A stretch of 64,000 bases of DNA from an uncultured Muribaculaceae bacterium (GCA_910586565.1 CAJUIT010000003.1:107863-171862), one strand, 5' to 3'; positions 1 through 9,194 are shown, counted from the first letter of the stretch. Notes: generated by a model not told the origin, from the letters alone. Numbers and translations: made by a program.

Positions 1-77
1 ATTGGGTGTTTGATAAGTTTGTGTTGGTTATCTGTAAATAATAATAAGTGTGGTTGGAGTGCGCAAAAGTATGTAAA

Positions 78-114
78 AATAATAATCCGACAAAATTTTT
101 GCCGGATTATTATT
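78..114 (-). terminator. Intrinsic terminator of the alcohol dehydrogenase gene
   Basis: A 12-bp perfect stem (78-89 with 103-114, AATAATAATCCG / CGGATTATTATT) encloses a short loop that can pair further. It lies just past the stop codon of the minus-strand dehydrogenase gene, and read on that strand the stem is followed by a U-rich stretch. The 1-146 interval shows nothing else clear. Confidence 0.7.
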
Positions 115-146
115 AAAAAATGGGTAAAAGTGTTTTATGGGGCTTG

Positions 147-1319
147 TTAAAGCATGAGGCGGTAGATTGCTTCGGTGTCGGCGGGATAGAGGGGGTGGTA
201 GGGGCCGAATGGCAGCCCTTTGTCCTCGTGGAATTTGCTGACCAGCAGCGGAATGTCGGGGTTGTCGATGCCGAGCTCGCCCAATGTTACGGGGAGGCCG
301 ATTGATTTGAAAAACTCTTTCAGGCATTTAACGGCAGCGAGGGCATCGGTGCGGTCGTTGCCGGAGTTTTCTATGTTGAACACGCGGCGGCCGAACTGCG
401 CGATTTTCCCGGGTTGGCACGATGCCATGAAGGTCATCCATGCGGGAAACACAACGGCCAGCCCGGCGCCGTGGGTCACACCGTAGAGGGCCGAGAGCTC
501 ATGTTCCAGGCCGTGCGACGACCAGTCCTCCTTCCGGCCGCATCCGCAGATGCCGTTGTGAGCCAGCGTGCCTGCCCACATTATGTTGGCGCGTGCCTGA
601 TAGTTGCACGGGTCGGCCATTACGCGCGGAGCTTCGGTGATGATGGCTTTCAGCACCCCCTCGGCCACACGGTCGGTGGTTTCCACCTCGTCGGTTGTGG
701 TGAAATAGCGCTCCATGATGTGTGCCATCATGTCGGCGATGCCGCTGGCGGTCTGATAGGGTGGGAGGGTGAATGTCAGCTCGGGATTCATCACAGCGAA
801 CCGAGGGCGCAGGGCCATGTCGGTGCGCAGGCTTATTTTGTGCATGCCGTCGAGCTTGGTTATCACCGAATTGCCGCTCCCCTCGCTTCCGGCGGCGGGG
901 ATTGTGAGCACTACACCCACGGGGAGGGCGATCTCCATCACGGCTTTTCCGGCCCAGAAATCCCAGAAGTCACCGTCGTAGGGCACACCTCCGGCAACCG
1001 CCTTGGCGGTGTCGATAACCGAGCCGCCACCAACGGCGAGAACACCGTCGACCCCCTCGCGGCGGCAGAGGTCGATACCCTCATACACGCGGTCGTCGGT
1101 AGGGTTGGGCTGTATGCCACCCAATTCCACCCAGTCCACGCCGGCAGCGCGCAATGAGTCGGTCACACGGTCGAGCAGGCCGCTGCGGCGGGCAGAGCCC
1201 CCTCCATAAACAACGAGCACCTTGCGGCACCCCATGCGGGCAGTGAGTTCGCCCGTTTGCGATTCAACCCCTTTGCCAAACACATAGCGTGTGGGGGAGC
1301 AATAGCTGAAATTATCCAT
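147..1319 (-). CDS. Iron-containing (group III) alcohol dehydrogenase, YqhD/butanol-dehydrogenase type
   Basis: This 390-residue protein is a cytosolic NAD(P)H-dependent alcohol/aldehyde oxidoreductase of the iron-type ADH family. The nucleotide-binding GGGSVIDTAK motif is at residues 97-106. The four metal ligands of the family can be placed at Asp196, His200, His269 and His283 (segments GIADMMAH, SSHGLEHE and GVTHGAG), almost the same numbering as in E. coli YqhD. Length is typical and no key residue is missing. The gene stands alone, with its own promoter at 1351-1382 and a terminator at 78-114. In this family the natural substrate cannot be read from sequence; reduction of short or toxic aldehydes, or a fermentative alcohol step, are both possible. 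Confidence 0.9.
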   Translation of the reverse strand: MDNFSYCSPTRYVFGKGVESQTGELTARMGCRKVLVVYGGGSARRSGLLDRVTDSLRAAGVDWVELGGIQPNPTDDRVYEGIDLCRREGVDGVLAVGGGSVIDTAKAVAGGVPYDGDFWDFWAGKAVMEIALPVGVVLTIPAAGSEGSGNSVITKLDGMHKISLRTDMALRPRFAVMNPELTFTLPPYQTASGIADMMAHIMERYFTTTDEVETTDRVAEGVLKAIITEAPRVMADPCNYQARANIMWAGTLAHNGICGCGRKEDWSSHGLEHELSALYGVTHGAGLAVVFPAWMTFMASCQPGKIAQFGRRVFNIENSGNDRTDALAAVKCLKEFFKSIGLPVTLGELGIDNPDIPLLVSKFHEDKGLPFGPYHPLYPADTEAIYRLML

Positions 1320-1350
1320 TGATTGAAGTTCTGAATAGTTGCTGATGCCG

Positions 1351-1382
1351 CAAATTTAACGGTTTCCACTTGGATTGGCAAA
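1351..1382 (-). promoter_or_regulatory. Bacteroidota promoter for the alcohol dehydrogenase
   Basis: On the minus strand, TTTG (1382-1379) is followed after 20 nt by TAAATTTG (1358-1351). This fits the Bacteroidota primary-sigma consensus TTTG-N19-21-TAnnTTTG. It lies 32 bp upstream of the start codon. Confidence 0.7.
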
Positions 1383-1545
1383 CACTGTTTGTTTCGGCTG
1401 TGAATGTATTTTAAACAAACTCTAACACGCCCGGGCTCCCCGCCCCGGGGGCATTTTGCTTTTTTAGCAGCTCGCTGCATCGGCATGTCGGTAAAAATGA
1501 GTAATTTCGCATGCTTATAAATATCCCTTTCAATCCGAAAGAATT

Positions 1546-2586
1546 ATGAAATTGACAGAAAAGCGCAGCAGCATGCTCCACGGCATTCTGCTCATAGGTC
1601 TTTTTTCATGCGCGGCCTTTTATATAGGGAGTGCCAAAGTGTTTGTCGACCTCTCGTTCAGTCCGATGATTATCGGCATCATTCTCGGCATGCTCTATGC
1701 CAACAGTCTGCGCAATCATCTTCCCGAAACATGGGTGCCCGGCATTCAGTTCTGTTCAAAGAAACTGCTGCGGTTGGGCATTATCCTCTACGGTTTCCGA
1801 CTCACATTCCAGGATGTGCTTAATGTTGGCACCGCCGGCATAGCCATCGATGCGGTAGTGGTAACTGTCACGATTTTAGGGGGTATCATGATTGGCAAAC
1901 TGCTGAAGATGGACCGCGAAATCGCCCTGCTCACCTCAATAGGGAGCGGCATCTGTGGAGCGGCAGCCGTGCTCGGTGCAGAGTCAACCATCCGCACCAA
2001 ACCCTATAAAACCGCTGTTGCCGTTGCCACAGTGGTGATTTTCGGCACCATCTCCATGTTCCTCTATCCTATCGCCTACCGCTCGGGGCTTCTTGAGCTC
2101 ACCCCCAAAGAGATGGGAATCTATGCAGGGTCAACCCTCCATGAGGTTGCCCATGCCGTAGGTGCCGGCAATGCGATGGGTGAGGCCATTGCCAACGATG
2201 CCATCATCGTGAAAATGATTCGTGTGATGCTGCTCGTGCCGGTGTTGCTCATTTTAGGCTACTGGGTGGCTCTCAAAGCCCGCAACACCAAAGGTGCCAC
2301 AACCGAGAAGGGGAAAGTGGCCGTGCCCTGGTTTGCCGTAGGCTTTTTGGCGGTGATTGGCTTCAATTCATTCAACCTGCTTCCCGCCGAGGCTGTCGAC
2401 GTTATCAACTACATCGACACTTTCCTGCTCACAATGGCTATGGTGGCGTTGGGCGCTGAAACAAGCATCGATAAATTCAAAAAAGCCGGTGCCAATCCAT
2501 TTGTGCTTGCCCTGATTCTCGACATCTGGCTTATCGGCGGCGGTTGGGTGCTCGCCAAATATGTTGCGCCCGCGCTGATAAATTGA
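1546..2586 (+). CDS. YeiH/UPF0324 family putative sulfate exporter
   Basis: A 346-residue polytopic inner-membrane protein of the YeiH (UPF0324) family, with about ten hydrophobic segments separated by short loops. Conserved glycine-rich stretches include IGSGICGAAAVLGAE near residue 140 and the His-containing GSTLHEVAHAVGAG near residue 200, both characteristic of the family. The family is called a putative sulfate exporter, but its substrate is poorly established. The start at 1546 gives a short basic N-terminus before the first membrane segment. A TAATTTCG sequence at 1502-1509 is a one-mismatch -10 candidate. The gene is probably monocistronic, since a strong inverted repeat follows it. 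Confidence 0.85.
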   Translation: MKLTEKRSSMLHGILLIGLFSCAAFYIGSAKVFVDLSFSPMIIGIILGMLYANSLRNHLPETWVPGIQFCSKKLLRLGIILYGFRLTFQDVLNVGTAGIAIDAVVVTVTILGGIMIGKLLKMDREIALLTSIGSGICGAAAVLGAESTIRTKPYKTAVAVATVVIFGTISMFLYPIAYRSGLLELTPKEMGIYAGSTLHEVAHAVGAGNAMGEAIANDAIIVKMIRVMLLVPVLLILGYWVALKARNTKGATTEKGKVAVPWFAVGFLAVIGFNSFNLLPAEAVDVINYIDTFLLTMAMVALGAETSIDKFKKAGANPFVLALILDIWLIGGGWVLAKYVAPALIN

Positions 2587-2607
2587 GCGTCACTGTTGTT
2601 ATATCAT

Positions 2608-2660
2608 AAGTAGCCGGTTAAATTTGACCGCTACTGTTTTATGAATTTAACCGGCTACTT
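2608..2660 (+). terminator. 17-bp perfect inverted repeat after the YeiH gene
   Basis: Arms 2608-2624 and 2644-2660 are exact reverse complements (AAGTAGCCGGTTAAATT and its mate) with a 19-nt loop. No T-run follows, so it may be a weak terminator, an mRNA 3' end stabiliser, or an operator for the protease gene starting 12 bp downstream. Confidence 0.5.
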
Positions 2661-2672
2661 AAACGATTATTT

Positions 2673-4325
2673 ATGAGAAAACTCCCCGTCATACTTCTTG
2701 CCGCCGCAACCGGCGCCGCCATGTTCACCGTGGCCGAAACACGCAGCTCGAAAGGTGAGATTGCGCGTAACCTCGACATTTTTACCTCAATTTACAAGGC
2801 GTTGCAAACCAACTACGTCGATACAATCGACGCCGACAAATCAATGACCACGGCCATCGGTGCCATGCTCAACGAGATTGACCCCTACACCGAATATATT
2901 CCCGAAAAGGACCAGGATGAGTTCATGACCATCTCCACCGGCGAATATGGGGGTATCGGCTCATATATCGGCGAGCGCGACGGCAACGTCTATGTAACCG
3001 AGCCGCGCAAAGGGTCGCCCGCCCAGAAAGCGGGGTTGCGTCCCGGCGACGTGTTCTATATCATCGACGGCGACACCGTGACGGGCCTCAAGAGCGCCGA
3101 GGTGAGCAAACGCCTCAAAGGTCAGGCCGGCACCGATGTGTCGGTGACGGTGAAACGCCCCTACGTGGCCGATTCGCTCCGCTCGTTCACCCTCACCCGA
3201 GAGAAAATTGAAATCGACCCCGTGCCCTACTACGGGGTGGTAAAAGGCAACATCGGCTATATTCAGCTCACCACTTTCAACGAGAAAACATTCGGGAAAA
3301 CCCGCGATGCCCTTGAGGAGCTGAAAAAGAACCCCGAAGTGAAATCAATCGTGCTCGACCTCCGCGGCAACGGCGGCGGCCTGCTTGAGAGCGCCGTGCA
3401 AGTGGTGGGGCTTTTCGTTCCGAAAGGCACCGAGGTTGTGCGCACCCGTGGCAAGGGGCTCCTCAACGAGAAAATCTATAAAACCACACAGAATCCTGTC
3501 GACACGGAAATTCCTCTCGCTGTAATGGTGAACGGAGGGTCGGCCTCGGCCGCCGAGATTGTCACCGGGGCGTTGCAGGACCTCGACCGTGCCGTCATTG
3601 TGGGTGAGCGTTCCTTCGGCAAAGGACTCGTGCAGTCAACCCGTCAGCTCCCCTACAACGGTCTGCTGAAAGTGACCATTGCCAAATACTACATCCCCTC
3701 GGGACGCCTGATTCAGGCCATCGACTACAGCCACCGCAATGCCGACGGCTCGGTTGCACGCATCCCCGACAGCCTCACTACCGTGTGGCACACGGCTGCA
3801 GGGCGCGAGGTGCGCGACGGCGGTGGTATCACCCCCGATGTGAAAGTGGAGTATCCCGAAGGGAACCGTCTGGTCTACAACATTGTGCGTGATAACTGGA
3901 GCTTCGATTTCGCCAACCGCTATGCGGCCACCCACGATTCGGTGGGAGCGCCCGAGACCTTTGAAATCACCGACACTATTTTCAACGAGTTCAAAGCATT
4001 CATCGACCCGGCGAAATTCAAATATGACCGCACTTGCGAGCTTATTCTCGAACAGCTCGAGAAAGCCACAAAAACAGAGGGCTATCTCAACGACGAGGTG
4101 CAGGCTCAGCTCGATACCCTTAAGGTGATGCTGCGCCACGACCTCAACCACGACCTCGACCTCAACCGCGCTACCATCAGCGAATATCTCGCATCGGAAA
4201 TCCTGCAACGCTATTATTTCGACCGCGGTGCCATTATCGAAGCCCTCAAACACGACCAGGAGCTCGACTCGGCGGCCGCAGTGCTCAACACACCGGCTCG
4301 CTACAAGGCTATACTGAGCCGCTGA
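2673..4325 (+). CDS. S41 family C-terminal processing peptidase (Ctp/Prc type)
   Basis: A 550-residue exported serine protease. An N-terminal signal sequence (about residues 1-22) is followed by a helical N-domain, a PDZ domain at about residues 95-170 (GGIGSYIGE...PAQKAGLRPGDVFYIIDG) and the S41 core. The Ser-Lys dyad is visible as Ser292 in GGSASAAEI and Lys317 in ERSFGKGLVQ, 25 residues apart as in E. coli Prc. A C-terminal helical extension of about 150 residues follows the core, as is usual for Bacteroidota homologues. Such enzymes trim or degrade periplasmic proteins recognised by their C-termini. mfd starts only 4 bp downstream, so the two are probably cotranscribed. Confidence 0.92.
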   Translation: MRKLPVILLAAATGAAMFTVAETRSSKGEIARNLDIFTSIYKALQTNYVDTIDADKSMTTAIGAMLNEIDPYTEYIPEKDQDEFMTISTGEYGGIGSYIGERDGNVYVTEPRKGSPAQKAGLRPGDVFYIIDGDTVTGLKSAEVSKRLKGQAGTDVSVTVKRPYVADSLRSFTLTREKIEIDPVPYYGVVKGNIGYIQLTTFNEKTFGKTRDALEELKKNPEVKSIVLDLRGNGGGLLESAVQVVGLFVPKGTEVVRTRGKGLLNEKIYKTTQNPVDTEIPLAVMVNGGSASAAEIVTGALQDLDRAVIVGERSFGKGLVQSTRQLPYNGLLKVTIAKYYIPSGRLIQAIDYSHRNADGSVARIPDSLTTVWHTAAGREVRDGGGITPDVKVEYPEGNRLVYNIVRDNWSFDFANRYAATHDSVGAPETFEITDTIFNEFKAFIDPAKFKYDRTCELILEQLEKATKTEGYLNDEVQAQLDTLKVMLRHDLNHDLDLNRATISEYLASEILQRYYFDRGAIIEALKHDQELDSAAAVLNTPARYKAILSR

Positions 4326-4329
4326 TTTT

Positions 4330-7300
4330 ATGGAAATCAATCAACTCGACCAACTTTTCATGACTCCGGCAAGACGCGACGCGCTTGCCGGAGCTCTTAA
4401 AATTGCCCGTCGCTCGAAGGTTGAGCTGCGCGGGCTTGCCGGCTCATCGCCCGCAATGGCGCTGGCCTCGCTGAAGGGGCTGAAACATCCGCTCATGGTG
4501 GTGGGCGACTCGCTCGACGATGCCGGCTACCTCTACCACGACCTTGTGAAACTTCTCGGCGACGATGCCGTGATGATGTTCCCCTCGGCCTACAAACGCG
4601 ACATTAAATATGGCCGTGTCGATCCCCCGTCGCAAATAATGCGCATTGAAACCCTCAGCCATTGGAACGACGACCCCAAGTTGCGGGTGGTGGTGACCTA
4701 TCCCGAGGCGATGGCCGAGAAGGTGGCCTCGCGCAACGACCTGTCGGCACACACCCTCACATTGAAGGTTGGCGCTGAAATCGACCTGGAGCAAACTCAG
4801 CGGTGGCTCCGCGACAACGGATTCAAGGAGGAGGACTACGTTTACGAGCCGGGGCATTTCGCCGTTCGCGGTTCCATCCTCGACATATTCGGCTATTCGA
4901 GCGAACTCCCGTTCCGCATCGACCTTTTTGGCGATGAAATCGACTCAATCCGCACCTTCAACATCGAAACCCAGCTTTCGGAGCAAAAGGTTGATTCGGT
5001 GGCCATAACCGCCAACGTTGCAGGCAATGCTACATCGGGGAGGGAAAGCGTGCTCGATTTTGTGTCGCCCGACACGGTGATTGCCGTGCGCAGTGCCGAC
5101 TACACCCTCAGCCGTGTGAGAGCCGTAACCTCCGAAACCTTCAGCAGTTCGGCCATGATTGCCGATGAGGGGGATGCCTCGGCGATGGATAACCTTGTGG
5201 ATGCCGATGCCTTCGAGGCCGCTTTCGGACGTTTCGCAACGCTTCATTTCTCGGCGGCAACCGCCGATGCTTCAGGTGCCGATGTCACTTCGGCAAAAGG
5301 GAGCGCCGTGATTGATTTTCAATGCACCCCGCAGGGACTTTATCACAAAAACTTCGACCTCATTTCCGATTCGTTCAAAAAGCTGCTGGCCGAGGGATAT
5401 AAGCTCTATATCCTCTCCGACAGCGACAAGCAGATTGAGCGATTGAAAGCCATTTTTGCCGAGCGCGGCGACGAAATTCCATTCACCCCCGTGCTCTCAA
5501 CGCTTCATGAGGGGTTTGTTGACCACGTCACACGCTGCTGTGTGTTCACCGACCATCAGATTTTCGACCGTTTCCACAAATACACCCTCAAAGGTGAGCG
5601 CGCCCGCAGCGGCAAGCTTGCCCTCTCGCTCAAGGAACTTGCTGCCATAGAGACGGGCGACTACATTGTGCACGTCGACCACGGTGTGGGGAAATTCGGG
5701 GGTCTGCTGCGAACGCAGGTCAACGGCTCCACCCAGGAGATGATTAAACTCATCTACAAAAACAACGACTGCATTTTCGTGAGCATTCATGCCCTTCACA
5801 AGCTCGCCAAATACCGCGGCAAGGAGGGGGTGGAGCCCACAGTCAACAAGCTCGGTTCCGGGGCGTGGAACCGGATGAAGGAGAAAACCAAGTCGAAACT
5901 CAAGGATATTGCCCGCGACCTCATAAAACTCTATGCCGCCCGCAAGGATGAGAAGGGATTCAGCTATTCCCCTGATTCCTATCTGCAGCAGGAGCTTGAG
6001 GCTTCGTTCATCTATGAAGATACCCCCGACCAGACAACGGCTACAGCGGCGGTGAAGAAGGATATGGAGAGCCCGCGCCCGATGGACCGCCTGATTTGTG
6101 GTGACGTGGGTTTCGGCAAAACCGAGGTTGCCGTGCGAGCAGCTTTCAAGGCTGCCACCGACGGCAAGCAGGTGGCTGTGCTTGTGCCAACAACGGTGCT
6201 TGCCTATCAGCATTTCAACACCTTCAAGGAGCGGTTGGCCGACTTCCCGGTGAAGGTGGAATATCTGTCGCGCGCTCGCACCGCCAAGCAGTCGAAAGAG
6301 ATTCTCAAAGACCTTGCCGAGGGGAAAATCGACATTCTCATCGGCACCCACCGCATTGTGGGGAAAGATGTGAAGTTCCACGACCTCGGACTGCTCGTTA
6401 TCGACGAGGAACAGAAATTCGGCGTTGCAGTCAAGGAGAAACTCAAGCAACTGAAGGTGAATGTCGACACTCTCACCATGAGTGCCACCCCCATTCCGCG
6501 CACCCTCCAGTTCTCGCTGATGGGTGCCCGCGACCTCTCGGCGATCACCACGCCGCCCCCCAACCGCTATCCCATCCTCACCTCGGTGAACACCCTTACC
6601 GACGAGATTCTGGAGGAGGCTGTGAACTTCGAGCTCTCGCGCAACGGGCAGGCTTTCATCATCAACAACCGCATAGAGGGGCTTTATGAGCTTGAGGCGA
6701 TGGTGAAACGTGTGGTGCCCGATGCCCGCACTCTTGTGGCTCACGGCCAGCTTCCCCCCGAAAAACTTGAAAAGGCAATCATCGATTTTGCCAACCACGA
6801 CTACGATGTGCTTCTTGCCACAACCATCGTGGAGAGCGGCATCGACATGCCCAACGTCAACACAATCATTGTGAACAACGCCCAGAATTTCGGCCTCAGC
6901 GAGTTGCATCAGCTTCGTGGGCGTGTGGGGCGCTCGTCGCGCAAGGCTTTCTGCTATCTTATGGTGCCCCCGGGCAATCCGCTCACCCCCGTGGCACGTC
7001 GCCGCTTGCAGGCTATCGAGAGCTTCTCCGACCTCGGTTCGGGAATCCACATCGCCATGCAGGACCTCGATATCCGCGGTGCCGGCAACCTGCTCGGTGC
7101 CGAGCAGAGCGGTTTCATCGCCGACCTCGGTTACGAAACCTATCAGAAAATACTCAAGGAGGCGGTTACCGAACTGCGCACCGAGGAGTTCTCCGATACA
7201 TTCACCTCCGAAGAGCCCGAGGAGGAGAAAGATTTTGTGGCCGACTGCGTGATTGAAAGCGACATGGAACTGCTGCTCCCGGCGTGGTATGTGCCTCAGG

Positions 7301-7701
7301 AGAGCGAGCGCATCACCCTCTACCGCGAACTCGACAGCATGGAACGTGAGATGGATATTCAGGAATTCCGCTCGCGCCTGCTCGACCGCTTTGGCAAGAT
7401 TCCGCCTGAAACCGCCGAACTGATGCGTGTGCCGCGGCTCAGGCGCATGGCGCGCCAGCTCGGCATCGAGAAGGTGTCGCTCAAGCAGGGCATAATGTAT
7501 CTTTATTTCGTCGACGACAGCAACAAGGCCTACTATCAGTCGCCGATGTTCGGGCGCCTTATCACCTACCTGCAACAGAATCCCCAACGGGTGAAAATCC
7601 GTGAGAAAAACAACCGCCGCAGTTTCGCTGTGACCAATGTATCCACCGTTGAAACCGCAGTGGCAATCCTCTCGGAAATTCAAACGCTTCCGGTGTCGTG
7701 A
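4330..7701 (+). CDS. mfd: Transcription-repair coupling factor Mfd
   Basis: A 1123-residue DNA translocase that displaces stalled RNA polymerase and recruits UvrA to lesions. In order: an N-terminal UvrB-like region (about 1-330), the CarD-like RNA-polymerase interaction domain (near residue 440, DYIVHVDHGVGKFGG), a RecG-like helicase core with Walker A GDVGFGKTE (Lys597) and Walker B VIDEEQKFGV, the helicase C-domain with the TRG segment (HQLRGRVGRSSRKAFCYL), and the C-terminal TRCF domain. Length is normal. The start 4 bp after the protease stop codon leaves no room for a separate promoter. The long open frame on the opposite strand is a coding shadow. Confidence 0.97.
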   Translation: MEINQLDQLFMTPARRDALAGALKIARRSKVELRGLAGSSPAMALASLKGLKHPLMVVGDSLDDAGYLYHDLVKLLGDDAVMMFPSAYKRDIKYGRVDPPSQIMRIETLSHWNDDPKLRVVVTYPEAMAEKVASRNDLSAHTLTLKVGAEIDLEQTQRWLRDNGFKEEDYVYEPGHFAVRGSILDIFGYSSELPFRIDLFGDEIDSIRTFNIETQLSEQKVDSVAITANVAGNATSGRESVLDFVSPDTVIAVRSADYTLSRVRAVTSETFSSSAMIADEGDASAMDNLVDADAFEAAFGRFATLHFSAATADASGADVTSAKGSAVIDFQCTPQGLYHKNFDLISDSFKKLLAEGYKLYILSDSDKQIERLKAIFAERGDEIPFTPVLSTLHEGFVDHVTRCCVFTDHQIFDRFHKYTLKGERARSGKLALSLKELAAIETGDYIVHVDHGVGKFGGLLRTQVNGSTQEMIKLIYKNNDCIFVSIHALHKLAKYRGKEGVEPTVNKLGSGAWNRMKEKTKSKLKDIARDLIKLYAARKDEKGFSYSPDSYLQQELEASFIYEDTPDQTTATAAVKKDMESPRPMDRLICGDVGFGKTEVAVRAAFKAATDGKQVAVLVPTTVLAYQHFNTFKERLADFPVKVEYLSRARTAKQSKEILKDLAEGKIDILIGTHRIVGKDVKFHDLGLLVIDEEQKFGVAVKEKLKQLKVNVDTLTMSATPIPRTLQFSLMGARDLSAITTPPPNRYPILTSVNTLTDEILEEAVNFELSRNGQAFIINNRIEGLYELEAMVKRVVPDARTLVAHGQLPPEKLEKAIIDFANHDYDVLLATTIVESGIDMPNVNTIIVNNAQNFGLSELHQLRGRVGRSSRKAFCYLMVPPGNPLTPVARRRLQAIESFSDLGSGIHIAMQDLDIRGAGNLLGAEQSGFIADLGYETYQKILKEAVTELRTEEFSDTFTSEEPEEEKDFVADCVIESDMELLLPAWYVPQESERITLYRELDSMEREMDIQEFRSRLLDRFGKIPPETAELMRVPRLRRMARQLGIEKVSLKQGIMYLYFVDDSNKAYYQSPMFGRLITYLQQNPQRVKIREKNNRRSFAVTNVSTVETAVAILSEIQTLPVS

Positions 7702-7702
7702 T

Positions 7703-7734
7703 TTTGTGCGAAAGCATGGAAATGACTATCTTTG
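7703..7734 (+). promoter_or_regulatory. Promoter of the lipoprotein triplet
   Basis: TTTG (7703-7706), 20 nt, then TATCTTTG (7727-7734): an exact match to the Bacteroidota promoter. Transcription should begin near 7740, which rules out the upstream in-frame ATG at 7732 and supports 7786 as the start of the first lipoprotein. Confidence 0.8.
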
Positions 7735-7785
7735 CGCCCGATGACAAAACCTGAAACACAAATAACACAAATAAACACACTTGTA

Positions 7786-8235
7786 ATGGAAATGATTAAA
7801 AAATTCAATTGGCGCTGGCTCATGATGCTTGCCGCCGTGATGATGATGGGCGTGACAATGACCGCCTGTGGTGACGATGATGATGACGACGATGATGCTG
7901 TGGCCGGTTCGCTGGTAGGCATCTGGGCCGACTCGTACGATCTGGCTCAAGGTTATGATGAAGTGTTTGCCACCAAAATCAATGCCGACGGCACCGGTGC
8001 AAGCGGCATCTGGACTATTCACAGCAAAACATTCACTGTTCCCGAAAACGATCCCGATGAGGAATTCGGTTACTACGAATGGTCGTTCTCCGATGGAGTG
8101 CTCACTATCGCAGGTAACGGAGAAGTTGCTTCGGCAGAGGTGGAAATGTCGGATGACGGCAAATCCATGCGTCTGATTTCTTATGATGAAGAGGATGACG
8201 AGTATTATTCAACCTATTGGATTAGAGTTCGATAA
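7786..8235 (+). CDS. Surface lipoprotein paralog 1, Asp-run export signal
   Basis: A 149-residue putative lipoprotein, first of three tandem paralogs. The signal peptide ends in the lipobox VTMTAC, and the Cys is followed by Gly and eight Asp residues. An acidic run right after the lipidated Cys is the known Bacteroidota lipoprotein export signal for surface display. The mature domain (about 100 residues) starts with a VGIWADS segment, has an INADGTG turn near its middle and a terminal DDGKSMRL...Y segment, suggesting a small lipocalin-like beta-barrel. That fold call is tentative. The start at 7786 matches the paralogs at nucleotide level and lies downstream of the predicted transcription start. 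Function is unknown. Confidence 0.8.
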   Translation: MEMIKKFNWRWLMMLAAVMMMGVTMTACGDDDDDDDDAVAGSLVGIWADSYDLAQGYDEVFATKINADGTGASGIWTIHSKTFTVPENDPDEEFGYYEWSFSDGVLTIAGNGEVASAEVEMSDDGKSMRLISYDEEDDEYYSTYWIRVR

Positions 8236-8263
8236 TAGAATAAATTAGGACTGTGACAATCTG

Positions 8264-8677
8264 ATGGAAATGATTAAGAAATTCAACTGGCGCTGGCTCA
8301 TGATGCTTGCCGCCGTGATGATGATGGGCGTGACAATGACTGCCTGCGGTGACGATGATGACGACGACGATGACAATGCCGCCCGCTCGGCTGTTGGCGT
8401 ATGGGCCTGGGCCGACGCTCTCGGCAGCGGCGACAACAATGTTGAAGCTATCCAGCTGCGCAGCGACGGCACCGGCTACGACGGCACCTGGAACGTGCGC
8501 GAAAAGAAATTCACTGCTTCTGAAGATATGGGCACATGGGAATATGATGGTGAAACAATGTATCTCTATCCCGAGGATGCTCACGCTTATTCATTCCGCT
8601 TTGAGATTTCCGACGACGGGAAATATGCCGTTCAATACATCGACGGTGACGTTATCGCCTACGTGAAGGTTCAGTAA
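8264..8677 (+). CDS. Surface lipoprotein paralog 2, Asp-run export signal
   Basis: A 137-residue paralog lying 28 bp after the first copy. The first 30-odd residues (MEMIKKFNWRWLMML...TMTACGDDDDDDDD) are the same as in paralog 1, nearly so at DNA level too, whereas the mature part keeps only a framework: VGVWAWAD, RSDGTGYDGTW, KKFTASED, SDDGKYAVQY and a terminal AYVKVQ. The Cys-Gly-Asp(8) start of the mature protein fits surface export. It shares the promoter at 7703-7734 and the terminator at 9145-9184. Function is unknown; a small beta-rich ligand-binding or scaffold domain is a guess. Confidence 0.8.
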   Translation: MEMIKKFNWRWLMMLAAVMMMGVTMTACGDDDDDDDDNAARSAVGVWAWADALGSGDNNVEAIQLRSDGTGYDGTWNVREKKFTASEDMGTWEYDGETMYLYPEDAHAYSFRFEISDDGKYAVQYIDGDVIAYVKVQ

Positions 8678-8695
8678 TCAATAATGACTAAATCA

Positions 8696-9118
8696 ATGGA
8701 AATGATTAAGAAACTCAATTGGCGCTGGCTCATGATGCTTGCTGCCGTGATGATGATGGGTGTGACAATGACCGCCTGCGGCGACGACGATGATGATGAC
8801 GACAACGATGGCACTGGCCACCCCGCCGAATATGTGGGAGTGTGGGCTGATGCCGCCGAGCTTGCCGTTGGCCGCACAGTGGTGTTTGCCGTTAAACTTG
8901 ATGCTGACGGCACCGGTCACGACGGTAAATGGGACACACAGGCAGCAAAGTTCACCGTTGAAGATGAAGCCTGGAACTGGCGTGTGGACGGTAGCAAATT
9001 CTATCTCACCTACAAGGATAGCAATCCGGTTCAAGGCAGCTTTGTGATTTCCAAAGATGGCAAAACCGGAACAATGTATGTTGGTAATGACGCTGAAACT
9101 TTCGTGAAAGTGAAATAA
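8696..9118 (+). CDS. Surface lipoprotein paralog 3, Asp-run export signal
   Basis: A 140-residue third paralog. The start at 8696 is chosen over an in-frame ATG at 8684 because the ATGGAAATGATTAAG opening is shared by all three copies. The lipobox TMTAC is followed by Gly and a seven-Asp run with one Asn before the last Asp. The mature domain reads VGVWADAAEL, LDADGTGHDGKW, AKFTVEDEAWNW and ends FVKVK, closest in layout to paralog 2. The last gene of the operon, it is followed after 26 bp by a strong terminator. Function is unknown. Confidence 0.8.
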   Translation: MEMIKKLNWRWLMMLAAVMMMGVTMTACGDDDDDDDNDGTGHPAEYVGVWADAAELAVGRTVVFAVKLDADGTGHDGKWDTQAAKFTVEDEAWNWRVDGSKFYLTYKDSNPVQGSFVISKDGKTGTMYVGNDAETFVKVK

Positions 9119-9144
9119 ACGTCCATCACATTGATTCAATAATA

Positions 9145-9184
9145 AATGCGCTGTGTCGATTCATGTTGACACAGCGCATTTTAT
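9145..9184 (+). terminator. Terminator of the lipoprotein operon
   Basis: A 13-bp perfect stem (9145-9157, AATGCGCTGTGTC, with 9168-9180) around a 10-nt loop, followed by TTATAT. It sits 26 bp after the third lipoprotein stop codon. Confidence 0.8.
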
Positions 9185-9194
9185 ATATTCAGTC

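Noticed and set aside
1420..1465. GCCCGGG...CCCCGGGGGC stretch upstream of the YeiH gene as a terminator
   Set aside because: Both arms are self-complementary G/C runs, the position is within a divergent promoter region, and no transcript would end there.
5497..7683. A 728-residue open frame on the minus strand opposite mfd
   Set aside because: It is a coding shadow of a GC-rich gene; its translation is His/Val/Glu-rich without domain motifs, while the opposite frame is unmistakably Mfd.
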